From Cherax quadricarinatus (Eukaryota; Arthropoda; Malacostraca; Decapoda; Parastacidae), in assembly GCF_038502225.1 (NCBI RefSeq), contig NC_091303.1, positions 31,515,914 through 31,579,913 of the forward strand: DNA of 64,000 nucleotides, given 5' to 3'. Shown here in pieces: positions 22,337-33,388 of this stretch. The notes beneath the pieces were generated by a model that worked only from the letters and a program-made list of their open reading frames with translations, ran no database searches and was not told the origin of the DNA. The position numbers and the translations under genes are program-made. Numbering within the stretch: position 1 is the first letter of the stretch; the number at the start of each line of letters is the position of its first letter.

Positions 22337-22496
22337 GGTTATAAGCAACAGCATAATGCCTTCGTGCAGCATGCAACAGGCCAGATTCAGGCATTGGAGC
22401 AACAGAAACAACAACTAGAGCAGCAAGCAGCAGCTGCAGCAGCAGCAGCAGCAGCGGCAGCAGCAGCGGCAGCAGCTGCTGCTGCTGCAGCGGCAG
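22337..22496 (+). CDS. Candidate host-gene exon, Gln/Ala-rich (partial)
   Basis: A 160-bp open exon between TTCTTTCAG (acceptor) and CAG|GTAAGT-like GTAAGTTG (donor). The reading starts GYKQQHNAFVQHATGQIQ, continues ALEQQKQQLEQQ and ends in an uninterrupted run of about 23 alanines (GCA/GCT/GCG codons). The Gln-rich part looks like a coiled coil. The pattern Q-x-x-H-x-x-F-V followed by Gln repeats recalls the region before the poly-Gln tract of CHERP-type splicing proteins. That is a weak resemblance, not an assignment. It is the only exon in the window with both consensus splice sites and complex non-repeat coding sequence. The flanking exons are not identified here, which large introns full of transposons would explain. 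Confidence 0.6.
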
Positions 22497-23014
22497 GTAA
22501 GTTGAGAAGTTTAGGTGTTAGATGCTGGATTAAATGTTTTAGATGTGATACAAAGTGGTCTTGTAGACACCACTTTTTCATATTGTTTTGTGCACATTTT
22601 AATACAATTTAAGAGGACCAACTGGGCAGTTGTATTTAAAAATCCGTAAAAAAGGTCTAATTTTATGAAATATTGTATGTAATAAAGCGCACTATTTTGC
22701 CAACACATAGATGTATGTATAATATAAATCTGCTCATGCTGTACTATGAATGTAAATTACATTAACTATTTTCCCGATAATTTTCAAAAATATTCCATTA
22801 TGTACTGTAGCCCTGTATTCACTACATCTAAACTCATCTATTTGTGGAAGTTGCTACACTCATAATTTCTGGCCATTTGAGGAGTGCCATAGCGTAGTTG
22901 TCAGCACCTCGCTCTAATGTGGGGAATGGCTGTTACTTCCCCAGTTCTCCCTTGCTCCAGTAACTATCGTTTCGCTCTGGTGTATATATATTAAACAAAG
23001 TTGTGTTGATGGAA
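22497..23014. other. Intron-like spacer
   Basis: No gene or clear repeat is seen. It starts at the exon's splice donor. A TATATATATT tract precedes the SINE palindrome. Confidence 0.4.
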
Positions 23015-23171
23015 ACCAAACCATACCACGGGTGGGGTTTGAACCCGCGATCAGAGAGTCTCAAAACTCCTGACCGTCGCGTTAGCCACTGGGCCAGTGG
23101 CTAACACGACGGTCTGGAGTTTTGAGACTCTCTGACCGCGGGTTCAAACCCAACCCGTGGTATGGTTTGTT
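23015..23171. repeat. Palindromic pair of tRNA-type SINE heads
   Basis: Two ~75-bp arms meet at 23093 (GTTAGCCACTGGGCCAGTGG centre). Read outward, each arm has a pol III A-box (TGGCCCAGTGG in the minus arm), then GGAGTTTTGAGACTCTC, then a B-box (GGGTTCAAACC) and ACCCGTGGTATGG. This is a tRNA-derived SINE head (Ser/Leu-like by its TTTTGAG loop, tentative) arranged head to head. The arms differ at several positions, so the inversion is not a very recent copy. Confidence 0.7.
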
Positions 23172-23756
23172 TGCAATCATGTCATTACGATTTCGTGAGT
23201 CTTGTATTGATGAGTAGTGGTGGGTGTTGGCGGAAAGACAGAGAAACACTTGGCTTCCTCTTCTTGAAAAATAAAAATAATTATATAACATACTTTGGTG
23301 TGCCCTTCACATAAGCCCTGTTTTCTTCTACATTTCTTAAAAACAACCAATTTTGTATAACATCCTGTGGTACGTATCAGCAAATTACATCTCCCTTCCA
23401 TACCCTCGAGTGGAAAGCCTTGATGCTGGTAGAGGTACTCCACCATCTCTTCTTTGGATCAAACCTGAATTGGATCATATCTCATTAAATCTCATTCCTC
23501 AGGTGCTGTATGACTCTTCCAATGAATACATGAATTCTCACACAGCAATGCTTAGCTCTGCATTCCTGAATGTCAGATAAATTTGATATATGCATGATGT
23601 AGCTGTAATGTAATATTGTACTGGCTTGAGGGAGGACAAAATGTTATTAGATTACCATTATGTTGAGGTCACCTCTACTACATAATTTTCCCCTCACTCA
23701 CCAGCACTTCTTTCAGACATTTTGCCCTCTATACACTCCACTCTTCAACATTTCAC
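23172..23756. other. Spacer, possible diverged exon, otherwise nothing recognised
   Basis: An open frame at 23353-23580 (PYPRVESLDAGRGTPPSL, HISLNLIPQVLYDSS) has complex composition but no recognisable family and no convincing splice sites. The rest is AT-rich. Confidence 0.3.
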
Positions 23757-23865
23757 CATTCAGCATTTCACCCTTTAGCATTTCACCCTTTAGCATTTCA
23801 CCCTTTAGCATTTCACCCTTTAGCATTTCACCCTTTAGCATTTCACCCTTCAACATTTCGCCCCA
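23757..23865 (+). repeat. 15-bp tandem repeat
   Basis: CATTTCACCCTTTAG repeated about seven times, flanked by variants (CATTTCACCATTCAG, CATTTCACCCTTCAA). Confidence 0.9.
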
Positions 23866-23927
23866 CACATCAGTTAAACTTTATGGTATATGAAAGGGCT
23901 GAATTGTAGTTGACTTAAGTGTCAGAG

Positions 23928-24609
23928 GAAGTCATCAGTATATTGCTAGTGGTGGAGGGAGTCAGTTGTGTATTGCTAGTAGTGGAGGGAATCAGCAGTG
24001 TATTGCTAGTAGTGGAGGGAATCAGCAGTGTATTGCTAGTAGTGGAGGGAATCAGCAGTGTATTGCTAGTAGTGGAGGGAGTCAGCTGTGTATTGCTAGT
24101 AGTGGAGGGAGTCAGCAGTGTATTGCTAGTAGTGGAGGGAATCAGCAGTGTATTGCTTGTAGTGGAGGGAATCAGCAGTGTATTGCTAGTAGTGGAGGGA
24201 GTCAGCTGTGTATTGCTAGTAGTGGAGGGAGTCAGTTGTGTATTGCTAGTAGTGGAGGGAATCAGCAGTGTATTGCTAGTAGTGGAGGGAGTCAGCTGTG
24301 TATTGCTAGTAGTGGAGGGAGTCAGCTGTGTATTGCTAGTAGTGGAGGGAATCAGCAGTGTATTGCTAGTAGTGGAGGGAATCAGCAGTGTATTGCTAGT
24401 AGTGGAGGGAGTCAGCTGTGTATTGCTAGTAGTGGAGGGAGTCAGCTGTGTATTGCTAGTAGTGGAGGGAGTCAGCTGTGTATTGCTGGTAGTGGAGGGA
24501 GTCAGCAGTGTATTGCTAGTAGTGGAGGGAGTCAGCAGTGTATTGCTAGTAGTGGAGGGAGTCAGCAGTGTATTGCTAGTAGTGGAGGGAGTCAGCAGTG
24601 TATTGCTAA
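23928..24609 (+). repeat. 30-bp minisatellite, left block
   Basis: About 22 units of TATTGCTAGTAGTGGAGGGA + GTCAGCAGTG. Variants AATCAGCAG and GTCAGCTG are common here; the AATCAG form does not occur in the right block. It is interrupted at 24609 by the LTR element and continues at 27194. Confidence 0.95.
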
Positions 24610-24923
24610 TATAACGGGCTTGTTTGGTATTCTGGTAGCGGGTGGTTAAATGATACGTCTTCGGAGGCTTCTTACTTTATTGATAACTAGTGTTGGGTTA
24701 CACAGGCTTGTGTGTTTGTGCCCATGGCCCGGGAGGGCCATGCCCACGAGAGAGAGCTGGAGGCCTTGTGTCTTGATGCCAGGCCGCTGTGTGAGTGAGG
24801 GCGAGGCAAATCTGGGCATACTGAAGTGGCAAGGCCTAGGTGGCAGCACCAGCATAGCGTGAAATATGAACTAAGCTGGCAGACAGCATGGGCTGTCTGT
24901 GCAGACAGTACAGGCTGTCTACA
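24610..24923 (-). repeat. Left LTR (3' LTR in element orientation)
   Basis: It is a direct repeat of 26879-27193 with scattered substitutions (e.g. AATCTGGGC versus AGTCTGGGC; GATAACTAG versus GATAGCTAG). The high identity indicates a fairly recent insertion. Confidence 0.88.
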
Positions 24924-26878
24924 TATGCTCGGCCACCTACCGCGCATCGTCCCGACGCGACAATACTGGTAGTAAAAGAAACTCGGTCTCTCTCTCTTGT
25001 AGGAACAGGGCACAGAACACAAAATAAAAACATATATATACATATGGACATGGAAAAAAAACTTCCTACAGGGAGGGAAGAAAAAAACATGGGGTGTGCT
25101 AAACATCGTGGTCATAGGCAGTGAGCGTCGATGGGCATCACTGCACGCCTTCCTGCGTCTGGACAGATACTGCAACACGGGAGACATCGCTGCGGCTGAG
25201 CTGTGACGTAACAGGGTACGGTCTCCTCTGGAACGGTGAAGCAGACATTGTAGGAGTCGCTGCAGGTTTTCACTCAACCTGGGGCACGACATGCTTGTGC
25301 CCTCGAGTGAGGCGTCGACAAAACTCGGCAACTGGGCAGGACTTCTGGCAAGCGACTCAGGACACTTCTCGACTGGTACTGTCGCTGGGCCGTCACTGCC
25401 GGCGAGCATGGAGCGAGTCATGGCAGAGACGACTGGGCGAAACATCTGGGAGTCGTAACATCATACACCAGACTGCAGTGAGAGAGCTAGCAGTCAAAGT
25501 GATATCATCTTTGTGCAGGCTGCTCACTGAAGCTTGTGACACGAGGCTGACACAGTGCCTGCCGACAGGGCTGGCTGCGGCTTGACGAGTATCATCTCTC
25601 GACAGTTGGAGTTATAGCAGAGGTTAGCCTAAGCGTCCCCAGACTTGTTTCTCTACATATAACTGCACTCTGACGGTCTGGAGGTGAAGTGAAACAAATC
25701 TCGATGGGAATCGTAGCAGGTACGATTCTGCAGAACAACACGAGCGACGAGCATAAAAGCTTTCTGTACAAGGGGGCTCATACGCTCAGGGCTGAGAAAT
25801 CAGCTGTCAAACACTGGTCACGTGGGTGACTTAGCACAGTGGTGCAACTCAAGGGTCTGACCACAGACCTCACTGGACACACGGAAAACTTACAAACACA
25901 CCGCTGTACATACGGTACAACATGGCTTAACTAGCAAATGATGCTTTTCTGCGCATAAAACTGACTAAGACATACTAAAATGTGAGAACACTGACTGAGA
26001 GGAATTAATTAACACACGACATATATCTTCTCTCAATCTTCTCGACAATACTGAAATAATTACTAGAACACTCGATGTGACATCATGTGATGTCAGGTGT
26101 GATGTCGCAAGGTGACGTCAGCAGCAGTGATGTCAACAGACATCTCGAGGTGACGTCAGGCAGACATCGTGAGGCGACGTCAGCAGACATCGTGACGTCA
26201 TGAAGTCGGGCAGCATCGTGGGTGGCGTCGATGTGATGCGGGCAGCAGACCACAGCATGAGGCCTGGGACATCTGGTAACTCACGTGGCTTTGTAGGTCT
26301 ACGTGACATCGCCCACACCCACGTGACGTCGTGATCCACGTAGCTTCGAGTGGCCTCGGGCACTCGGATACACAGCACTGGCAATGAATTCATACGAAAA
26401 ACAGCAGAAAACACAGCAGAGGGAGTGGGCAGTGGTGAGTGGTGTATGGTAGGCTGGTGGCGAGGAGCGTGCGTGAGTGTATGGCAGGGCGGGCATCTGG
26501 CAGTTCCTCCTCCCACCCACAAACACAAGGGAAACACACTGGACGCAGAAATCACCACAAAACTCACCTCTGGCTTGCTGAAACAGCTGTGCTGAGCTGA
26601 ACAACAATAGCAACATACAAGTGACGCTGAACACGTGACTTGAGAAACAGCGTAGGGTCACTGGGACGCCATTACAATTCTCGGAGAATTTCGCCAAATT
26701 TTGGCTGGATCCTGCTTGTACCTGTGTCTGGATGCTCAAACGTGCAGACACGACATCAGGATAACTCGTTGAGAGACGGATGCTTCTTGTGTAGGGTGAT
26801 GAAAGTGAAGATGACTTCATACCTCTTCCTCCCTCTCTCCAGGCAAACACAACTGCTACAAGCACCGCTGTCACCATT
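24924..26878 (-). other. Internal region of the non-autonomous LTR element
   Basis: A minus-strand frame covers 24687-25445 but runs through the LTR and shows no retroviral motif. The minus-strand 5' side (26860-26877) reads TGGTGACAGCGGTGCTTG, a candidate primer-binding site two bases inside the LTR. A cluster of TGACGTCA-like palindromes lies at 26100-26335. Confidence 0.6.
26095..26335. promoter_or_regulatory. Cluster of CRE-like (TGACGTCA) and related palindromes
   Basis: GTGACGTCAG, GTGACGTCAGG, GCGACGTCAG, GTGACGTCATG, GTGACGTCG and several GATGTCA/ACATC half-forms are spaced 20-45 bp. TGACGTCA is the CREB/ATF consensus (established). Regulation of the element is inference. Related motifs recur at 63360-63630. 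Confidence 0.5.
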
Positions 26879-27193
26879 TATAATGGGATTGTTTGGTATT
26901 CTGGTAGCGGGTGGTTAAATGATACGTCTTCGGAGGCTTCTTACTTTATTGATAGCTAGTGTTGGGTTACACAGGCTTGTGTGTTTGTGCCCATGGCCCG
27001 GGAGGGCCATGCCCACGAGAGAGAGCTGGGAGGCCTTGTGTCTTGATGCCAGGCCGCTGTGTGAGTGAGGGCGAGGCAAGTCTGGGCATACTGAAGTGGC
27101 AAGGCCTAGGTGGCAGCACCAGCATAGCGCGAAATATGAACTAAGCTGGCAGACAGCATGGGCTGTCTGTGCAGACAGTACAGGCTGTCTACA
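26879..27193 (-). repeat. Right LTR (5' LTR in element orientation)
   Basis: See the left LTR. It starts TATAATGGGATTG and ends CTGTCTACA. Confidence 0.88.
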
Positions 27194-29537
27194 CTAATAG
27201 TGGAGAGAGTCAGCAGTGTATTGCTAGTAGTGGAAGGAGTCAGCAGTGTATTGCTAGTAGTGGAGGGAGCCAGCAGTGTATTGCTAGTAGTGGAGGGAGC
27301 CAGCAGTGTATTGCTAGTAGTGGAGGGAGCCAGCTGTGTATTGCTAGTAGTGGAGGGAGCCAGCTGTGTATTGCTAGTAGTGGAGGGAGTCAGCAGTGTG
27401 TTGCTAGTAGTGGAGGGAGTCGGCAGTGTATTGCTAGTAGTCGAGAGAGTCAGCAGTGTATTGCTAGTAGTGGAAGGAGTCAGCAGTGTATTGCTAGTAG
27501 TGAAGGGAGCCAGCAGTGTATTACTAGTAGTGGAGGGAGCCAGCAGTGTATTGCTAGTAGTGGAGGGAGCCAGCTGTGTATTGCTAGTAGTGGAGGGAGC
27601 CAGCTGTGTATTGCTAGTAGTGGAGGGAGTCAGCAGTGTATTGCTAGTAGTGGAGTGAGCCAGCAGTGTATTGCTAGTAGTGGAGGGAGCCAGCAGTGTA
27701 TTGCTAGTAGTGGAGGGAGCCAGCAGTGTATTGCTAGTAGTGGAGGGAGTCAGCAGTGTATTGCTAGTAGTGGAGGGAGTCAGCAGTGTATTGTTAGTAG
27801 TGGAGGAAGTCAGCAGTGTATTGTTAGTATTGGAGGGAGTCAGCAGCATATTGCTAGTAGTGGAGGGAGTCAGCAGTGTATTGCTAGTAGTGGAGGGAGT
27901 CAGCAGTGTATTGCTAGTAGTGGAGGAAGTCAGCAGTGTATTGCTAGTAGTGGAGGGAGTCAGCTGTGTATTGCTAGTAGTGGAGGAAGTCAGCAGTGTA
28001 TTGCTAGTAGTGGAGGGAGTCAGCAGTGTATTGCTAGTAGTGGAGGAAGTCAGCAGTGTATTGCTAGTAGTGGAGGGAGTCAGCAGTGTATTACTAGTAG
28101 TGGAGGGAGTCAACAGTGTATTGCTAGTAGTGGAGGGAGTCAGCAGTGTATTGCTAGTAGTGGAGGGAGTCAGCAGTGTATTGCTAGTAGTGGAGGAAGT
28201 CAGCAGTGTATTGCTAGTAGTGGAGGGAGTCAGCAGTGTATTGCTAGTAGTGGAGGAAGTCAGCAGTGTATTGCTAGTAGTGGAGGGAGTCAGCAGTGTA
28301 TTGCTAGTAGTGGAGGAAGTCAGCAGTGTATTGCTAGTAGTGGAGGGAGTCAGCAGTGTATTACTAGTAGTGGAGGGAGTCAACAGTGTATTGCTAGTAG
28401 TGGAGGGAGTCAGCAGTGTATTGCTAGTAGTGGAGGGAGTCAACAGTGTATTGCTAGTAGTGGAGGGAGTCAGCAGTGTATTGCTAGTAGTGGAGGGAGT
28501 CAGCAGTGTATTGCTAGTAGTGGAGGGAGTCAACAGTGTATTGCTAGTAGTGGAGGGAGTCAGCAGTGTATTGCTAGTAGTGGAGGGAGTCAGCAGTGTA
28601 TTGCTAGTAGTGGAGGGAGTCAGCAGTGTATTGCTAGTAGTGGAGGGAGTCAACAGTGTATTGCTAGTAGTGGAGGGAGTCAACAGTGTATTGCTAGTAG
28701 TGGAGGGAGTCAACAGTGTATTGCTAGTAGTGGAGGGAGTCAGCAGTGTATTGCTAGTAGTGGAGGGAGTCAGCAGTGTATTGCTAGTAGTGGAGGGAGT
28801 CAACAGTGTATTGCTAGTAGTGGAGGGAGTCAACAGTGTATTGCTAGTAGTGGAGGGAGTCAACAGTGTATTGCTAGTAGTGGAGGGAGTCAACAGTGTA
28901 TTGCTAGTAGTGGAGGGAGTCAACAGTGTATTGCTAGTAGTGGAGGGAGTCAGCAGTGTATTGCTAGTAGTGGAGGGAGTAACAGTGTATTGCTATTAGT
29001 GGAGGGAGTCAGCAGTGTATTGCTAGTAGTGGAGGGATTCAACAGTGTATTGCTAGTAGTGGAGGGAGTCAGCAGTGTATTGCTAGTAGTGGAGGGAGTC
29101 AACAGTGTATTGCTAGTAGTGGAGGGAGTCAACAGTGTATTGCTAGTAGTGGAGGGAGTCAACAGTGTATTGCTAGTAGTGGAGGGAGTCAACAGTGTAT
29201 TGCTAGTAGTGGAGGGAGTCAACAGTGTATTACTAGTAGTGGAGGGAGTCAACAGTGTATTGCTAGTAGTGGAGGGAGTCAGCAGTGTATTGCTAGTAGT
29301 GGAGGGAGTCAACAGTGTATTGCTAGTAGTGGAGGGAGTCAACAGTGTATTGATAGTAGTGGAGGGAGTCTAGTAGTGGAGGGAGTCAACAGTGTATTAC
29401 TAGTAGTGGAGGGAGTCAACAGTGTATTGCTAGTAGTGGAGGGAGTCAGCAGTGTATTGCTAGTAGTGGAGGGAGTCAACAGTGTATTGCTAGTGGTGAA
29501 GGCAGTCAGCAGTGTATTACTAGGGGTGGAGGTAGGG
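27194..29537 (+). repeat. 30-bp minisatellite, right block
   Basis: About 78 units. The first part shows a 240-bp higher-order repeat of eight units (27199-27438 repeated at 27439-27678, same order of GAGAGAGTC, GGAAGGAGTC, GGAGCCAGCAG and GCCAGCTG variants). The distal part is enriched in the GTCAACAG variant. One base is missing near 28980 and 13 bp near 29370. Because 30 is divisible by three, long open frames arise on both strands. Confidence 0.95.
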
Positions 29538-30024
29538 AATAAATATGAATTTTATAACAATAGTTTTGGGATTGAATTCTGCATTTTCCTTTTCAGTTTT
29601 TTGAACATTTAGAGCATTTGTGATACACTCATGAAGTTTTGGTACAAATCAGCCAAGAGATGAGGAATGTTGTTTTGGTTTTTGAAGTTGAAAATGACAA
29701 AAGGTCTCTTAAGCTGGGAATATGTGGTTGGTAGGCAAACTGGTTTCAGAATGTATTTTTGGTTAAGTGAGATGTTTATTGTAATGTATGATTGAAACGT
29801 GCAGTTAATATTCCTGTCTAATCTAAAGATAGTTGAAAACAACAGTTACTGTATACAATGTAACTATATATAGCTGTGTTATCCTATAATACTATGATTC
29901 TTTATACTATATATCTTAGCATTGTAATTATTTATTTACAATAAAATATACTACTGTAGACCCTTGGTTAATATGAGGGTTACAGTTCTGAAAATCAGCA
30001 TTTAATCTGAAATAGTGTATTAAC
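29538..30024. other. Unassigned spacer
   Basis: No gene or named element is seen; AT-rich. Confidence 0.4.
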
Positions 30025-31537
30025 TATTTTATTTTATTAACACATTGGCCACTTCCCACCAAGGTAGGGTGGCCCAATAAAGAAAACCTTTCACCATCAT
30101 TCACTCCATCACTGTCTTGCCAGAGGCACACTTACACCACAATTATAAAACTGCAACATTAACACCCTTCCTTCAGAGTGCAGGTACTGTACTTCCCACC
30201 TCCAGGACTCAAGTCTGGCTTACCGGTTTCCCTGAATCCCTGCATAAACATTACCCTTCTCAAACTCCAACAGCATGTCAAGTCCTAAAAACCATTTATC
30301 TCCATTCTCTCCTATCTAACACGCTTACGCATGCTTGCTGGTAATCCAAGCCCCTTGCACACAAAACCTCCTTTACCCCCTTCCTCCGTTTCCTAGGCTG
30401 ACCCCCACCCCACCTTCCCTCCACTACAGATTTATACACTCAAAGTCATTCTATTTTGTTCTATCCTCTCTATATGTCCAAACCACCTCAACAACCCCTC
30501 CTCAGCCCTCTGGATAATGGTTTTGGTAATCACGCACCTCTTCCTAATTTCCAAACTGCAAATTCTTTGCATTATATTCACACCACACATTGCCCTCAGA
30601 CACGACATCTCCACTTCCTCCAGCCTTCTCCTTGTTGCAACATTCACCACCCATGCTTTTCACCCATATAAGAGCATTGGTGTAACTATACTCTTGTACA
30701 TTCCCCTCTTTACTTCCTTGGACAAAGTTCTTTGTCTCTATAGACTCCTCAGTGCACCACTCGCCTTTTTTTCCTCGTCAATTCTATGATTTACCTCATC
30801 TTTCATATACCCATCTGCTGACATGTCCACTCCTAAATATCTGAACACATTCACCTCAACCGTACTCTTTCCCTCCAACCTGTTATCAAATCTTTCATTA
30901 CCTAATTTTTTTGTTATCCTCATTACCTTACTCTTTCCTATATTCACTTTCAATTTTCTAATTGTACATACCCTACCAACCTCTGCAACTTCTCTTCAGA
31001 ATCTCCCAAAAGCACAGTGTCATTAGCAAAGAGCAACTGTGACAACTTCTACTTTGTGTTAGATTCTTTATCTTTTATCCCCTTGCCAACACCCAAGCAT
31101 TCACTTCTCTTACAACCCCCATCTATAAATATATTGAACAACCACAGTGACATCAAACATCCTTGTCTAAGGCCTACTTTTACTGGGAAATAATCTTCCT
31201 CTCTCGTACATTCTCTAACTTGAGCCTCACTATTCTTGTAAAAACATTTCACTGCTTTCAATAGCCTACCTCCTATTCCATACACTTGCAACATCTGCCA
31301 CATTTCCCCCTTATCCACCCTATCATTCACCTTTTCCAAATCCTAAATGCCACAAATACCTCTTTACCCTTATCTAGGTACTGTTCACCTATATGTTTCA
31401 CTGTAAACACTTGGTCTACACACCCCCTACCCTTCCTAAAGTCGCCTTGTTCATCTGCTATCCTGCTCTCCGTCTTACTCTTAATTCTTTCAATAATACC
31501 TCTCCCATATACTTTACCAGCTATACTCAACAGACTT
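30025..31537 (-). mobile_element. RTE-like LINE, copy 2, 3' part
   Basis: The minus-strand tail CCACCTTGGTGGGAAGTGGCC is at 30040-30070, followed leftward-to-rightward by the 3' UTR and the C-terminal and RT part of ORF2. At 31526-31537 (CTCAACAGACTT) the coding sequence is cut by two tandem 481-bp units and resumes at 32500. Confidence 0.8.
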
Positions 31538-32018
31538 CTTCTTTTAACGCACTGGCAGTATCCCACCGAGGCGGATGGCCCAAAAGAAAAAATTGAAAGT
31601 TTCTCCCTTTACATTTAGTATTATATACAGGAGAAGGGGTTACTAGGCCCTTGCTCCTGGCATTGTAGTTGCCTCCTATGGCATGCATGGCTTACAGAGG
31701 AAGAATTCTGTTCCACTTCCCCATGGAGGTAAGTGGAAATAAACAAGAACGAGAACTAGAAAGAAAAACAGAAGAAATCCCAGAAGGATGTGTGTATATA
31801 TATGCTTGTACATGCATGTGTAGTGTGACCTAAATGTAAGTAGAAGTAGCAAGATGTACCTGAAATCTTGCATGTTTATGAGACAGAAAAAAGTCACCAG
31901 CAATCCTACTATCATGTAAAACAATTACAGGCTTTTGTTTTACACTCACTTGGCAGGACAGTAGTACCTCCCTGGGTGGTTGCTGTCTACCAACCTACTA
32001 CCTAGACTCGACAGACTT
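31538..32018 (-). mobile_element. LINE-derived short element, tandem unit 1
   Basis: The minus strand reads: a leader (CTAGGTAGTAGGTTGGTAG), LINE 5'-UTR sequence, then the LINE 3'-tail CGCCTCGGTGGGATACTGCC. It is essentially a 5' UTR joined to a 3' tail with the coding region absent. It is flanked by the 12-bp repeat CTCAACAGACTT (31526-31537) and CTCGACAGACTT (32007-32018). Confidence 0.7.
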
Positions 32019-32499
32019 TTTTTTTTTTCAGCAAACCGGCCGTATCCCACCGAGGCAGGGTGGCCCAGAAAGAAAAACAAAAGTTTCTTTTTTTAAATTT
32101 AGTAATCTATACAGGAGAAGGGGTTACTAGCCCATTGCTCCCGGCATTTTAGTCTCCTCTTACAACACGCATGGCTTATGGAGGAAGAATTTTGTTCCAC
32201 TTCCCCATGGAGATAAGAGGAAATAAACAAGAATAAGAACTAGAAAGAAAATAGAAGAAAACCCAGACTGGTGTGTATATATATGCTTGTATATGTATGT
32301 GTAGTGTGATCTAAGTGTAAGAAAAAGTAGCAAGACGTACCTGAAATCTTGCATGTTCATGAGACAGAAAAAAGGACACCAGCAATCCTACCATCATGTA
32401 AACAATTACAGGCTTTCGTTTTGCACTCACTTGGCAGGACAGTAGTACCTCCCTGGGTGGTTGCTGTCTACCAACCTACTACCTAGACTCAACAGACTT
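32019..32499 (-). mobile_element. LINE-derived short element, tandem unit 2
   Basis: Same structure as unit 1, with a longer poly-T start (32019-32030). It ends at the third copy of CTCAACAGACTT (32488-32499). The period of the three 12-bp repeats is exactly 481 bp twice. Confidence 0.7.
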
Positions 32500-33333
32500 A
32501 TTCGCCTATAATTTTTGCATTCTATTGTGTCCCCTTTGCCTTTATACAAAGGAACTATACATGCTCTCTGCCAATCCCTAGGTACCTTATCCTCGTCCAT
32601 ACATTTATTAAATAAAAGGAACCACTCTAAAACTATATCCTTCCCTGCTTTTAACATTACTATCTTTATCCCATCAATCCCAGCTGCTTTACCCTCTTTC
32701 ATTCTACCCACTGCCTCATGAATTTCCCCCACATTCACAGCTCCCTCCTCCTCCCTCCTACAAGATGTTATTCCTCCTTGCCCTATACATGAAATCACAG
32801 CTTCCCTATCATCATCAACATTTAACAATTCCTCAAAATATTCCCTCCATCTTCCCAGTACCTATAACTTTCCATTTAATAACTCTCCTCTTCTATTTTT
32901 AACAATCAAGTCTATTTGTTCCCTAGGCTTCCTTAACTTATTAATCTCACTCAAAAAAATTTTCTTATTTTCAACAAAATTTGTTGATAACATCTCACCC
33001 ACTCTCAGTTACTCTCTTTTTACATTGCTTCACCTCTCTTTTCCTCTCCATATATTCCTTCCTCCTTGCATCACTTCTACTTGGTAAAAACCTCTCATAT
33101 GCTAACTTTTTCTCTCTTACTACTCTTTACATGATCATTCCACCAATCACTCTTACTTCCCTCTTGCACCCACTATCCTGTAACTACAAACTTCTGCAGA
33201 ACACTCTAACAATACATTATTAAACCCACCCCATACATCTTCATCCCCATTGCCCATACTCTCACCTGTCCATCTATCCTCCAATAGTTGTTTATATCTT
33301 ACCCTAACTGCCTCCTCCTTTAGCTTATAAACC

Positions 33334-33388
<55 letters not shown>

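Larger units (their letters stand above)
24610..27193 (-). mobile_element. Two-LTR non-autonomous retrotransposon in the minisatellite
   Basis: LTRs of ~315 bp at 24610-24923 and 26879-27193 share TTGTTTGGTATTCTGG, TGATACGTCTTCGG and end CAGGCTGTCTACA. On the minus strand each starts TGTAGACAGCC. A 4-bp duplication CTAA flanks the element (24606-24609 and 27194-27197), within one split minisatellite unit. The internal 1.95 kb has no recognisable gag, protease, RT or integrase, so it would need proteins supplied in trans. A related plus-strand copy starts at 62519. Confidence 0.88.

Noticed and set aside
23015..23171. Functional tRNA genes
   Set aside because: The A and B boxes are present but the cloverleaf and anticodon loop are not clean, and the palindromic layout fits SINE heads better.
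23353..23580. Second exon of the host gene
   Set aside because: Complex sequence, but no convincing acceptor or donor and no recognised homology; kept only as a note in the spacer.
24687..25445. 252-codon minus-strand frame as a gag-like gene
   Set aside because: It runs from the internal region into the LTR, has no retroviral motif, and is not clearly preserved in the copy at 62519.
23928..29537. CRISPR-like appearance of regular 30-bp repeats
   Set aside because: Units abut directly with no unique spacers, and the surroundings are clearly eukaryotic; this is a minisatellite.
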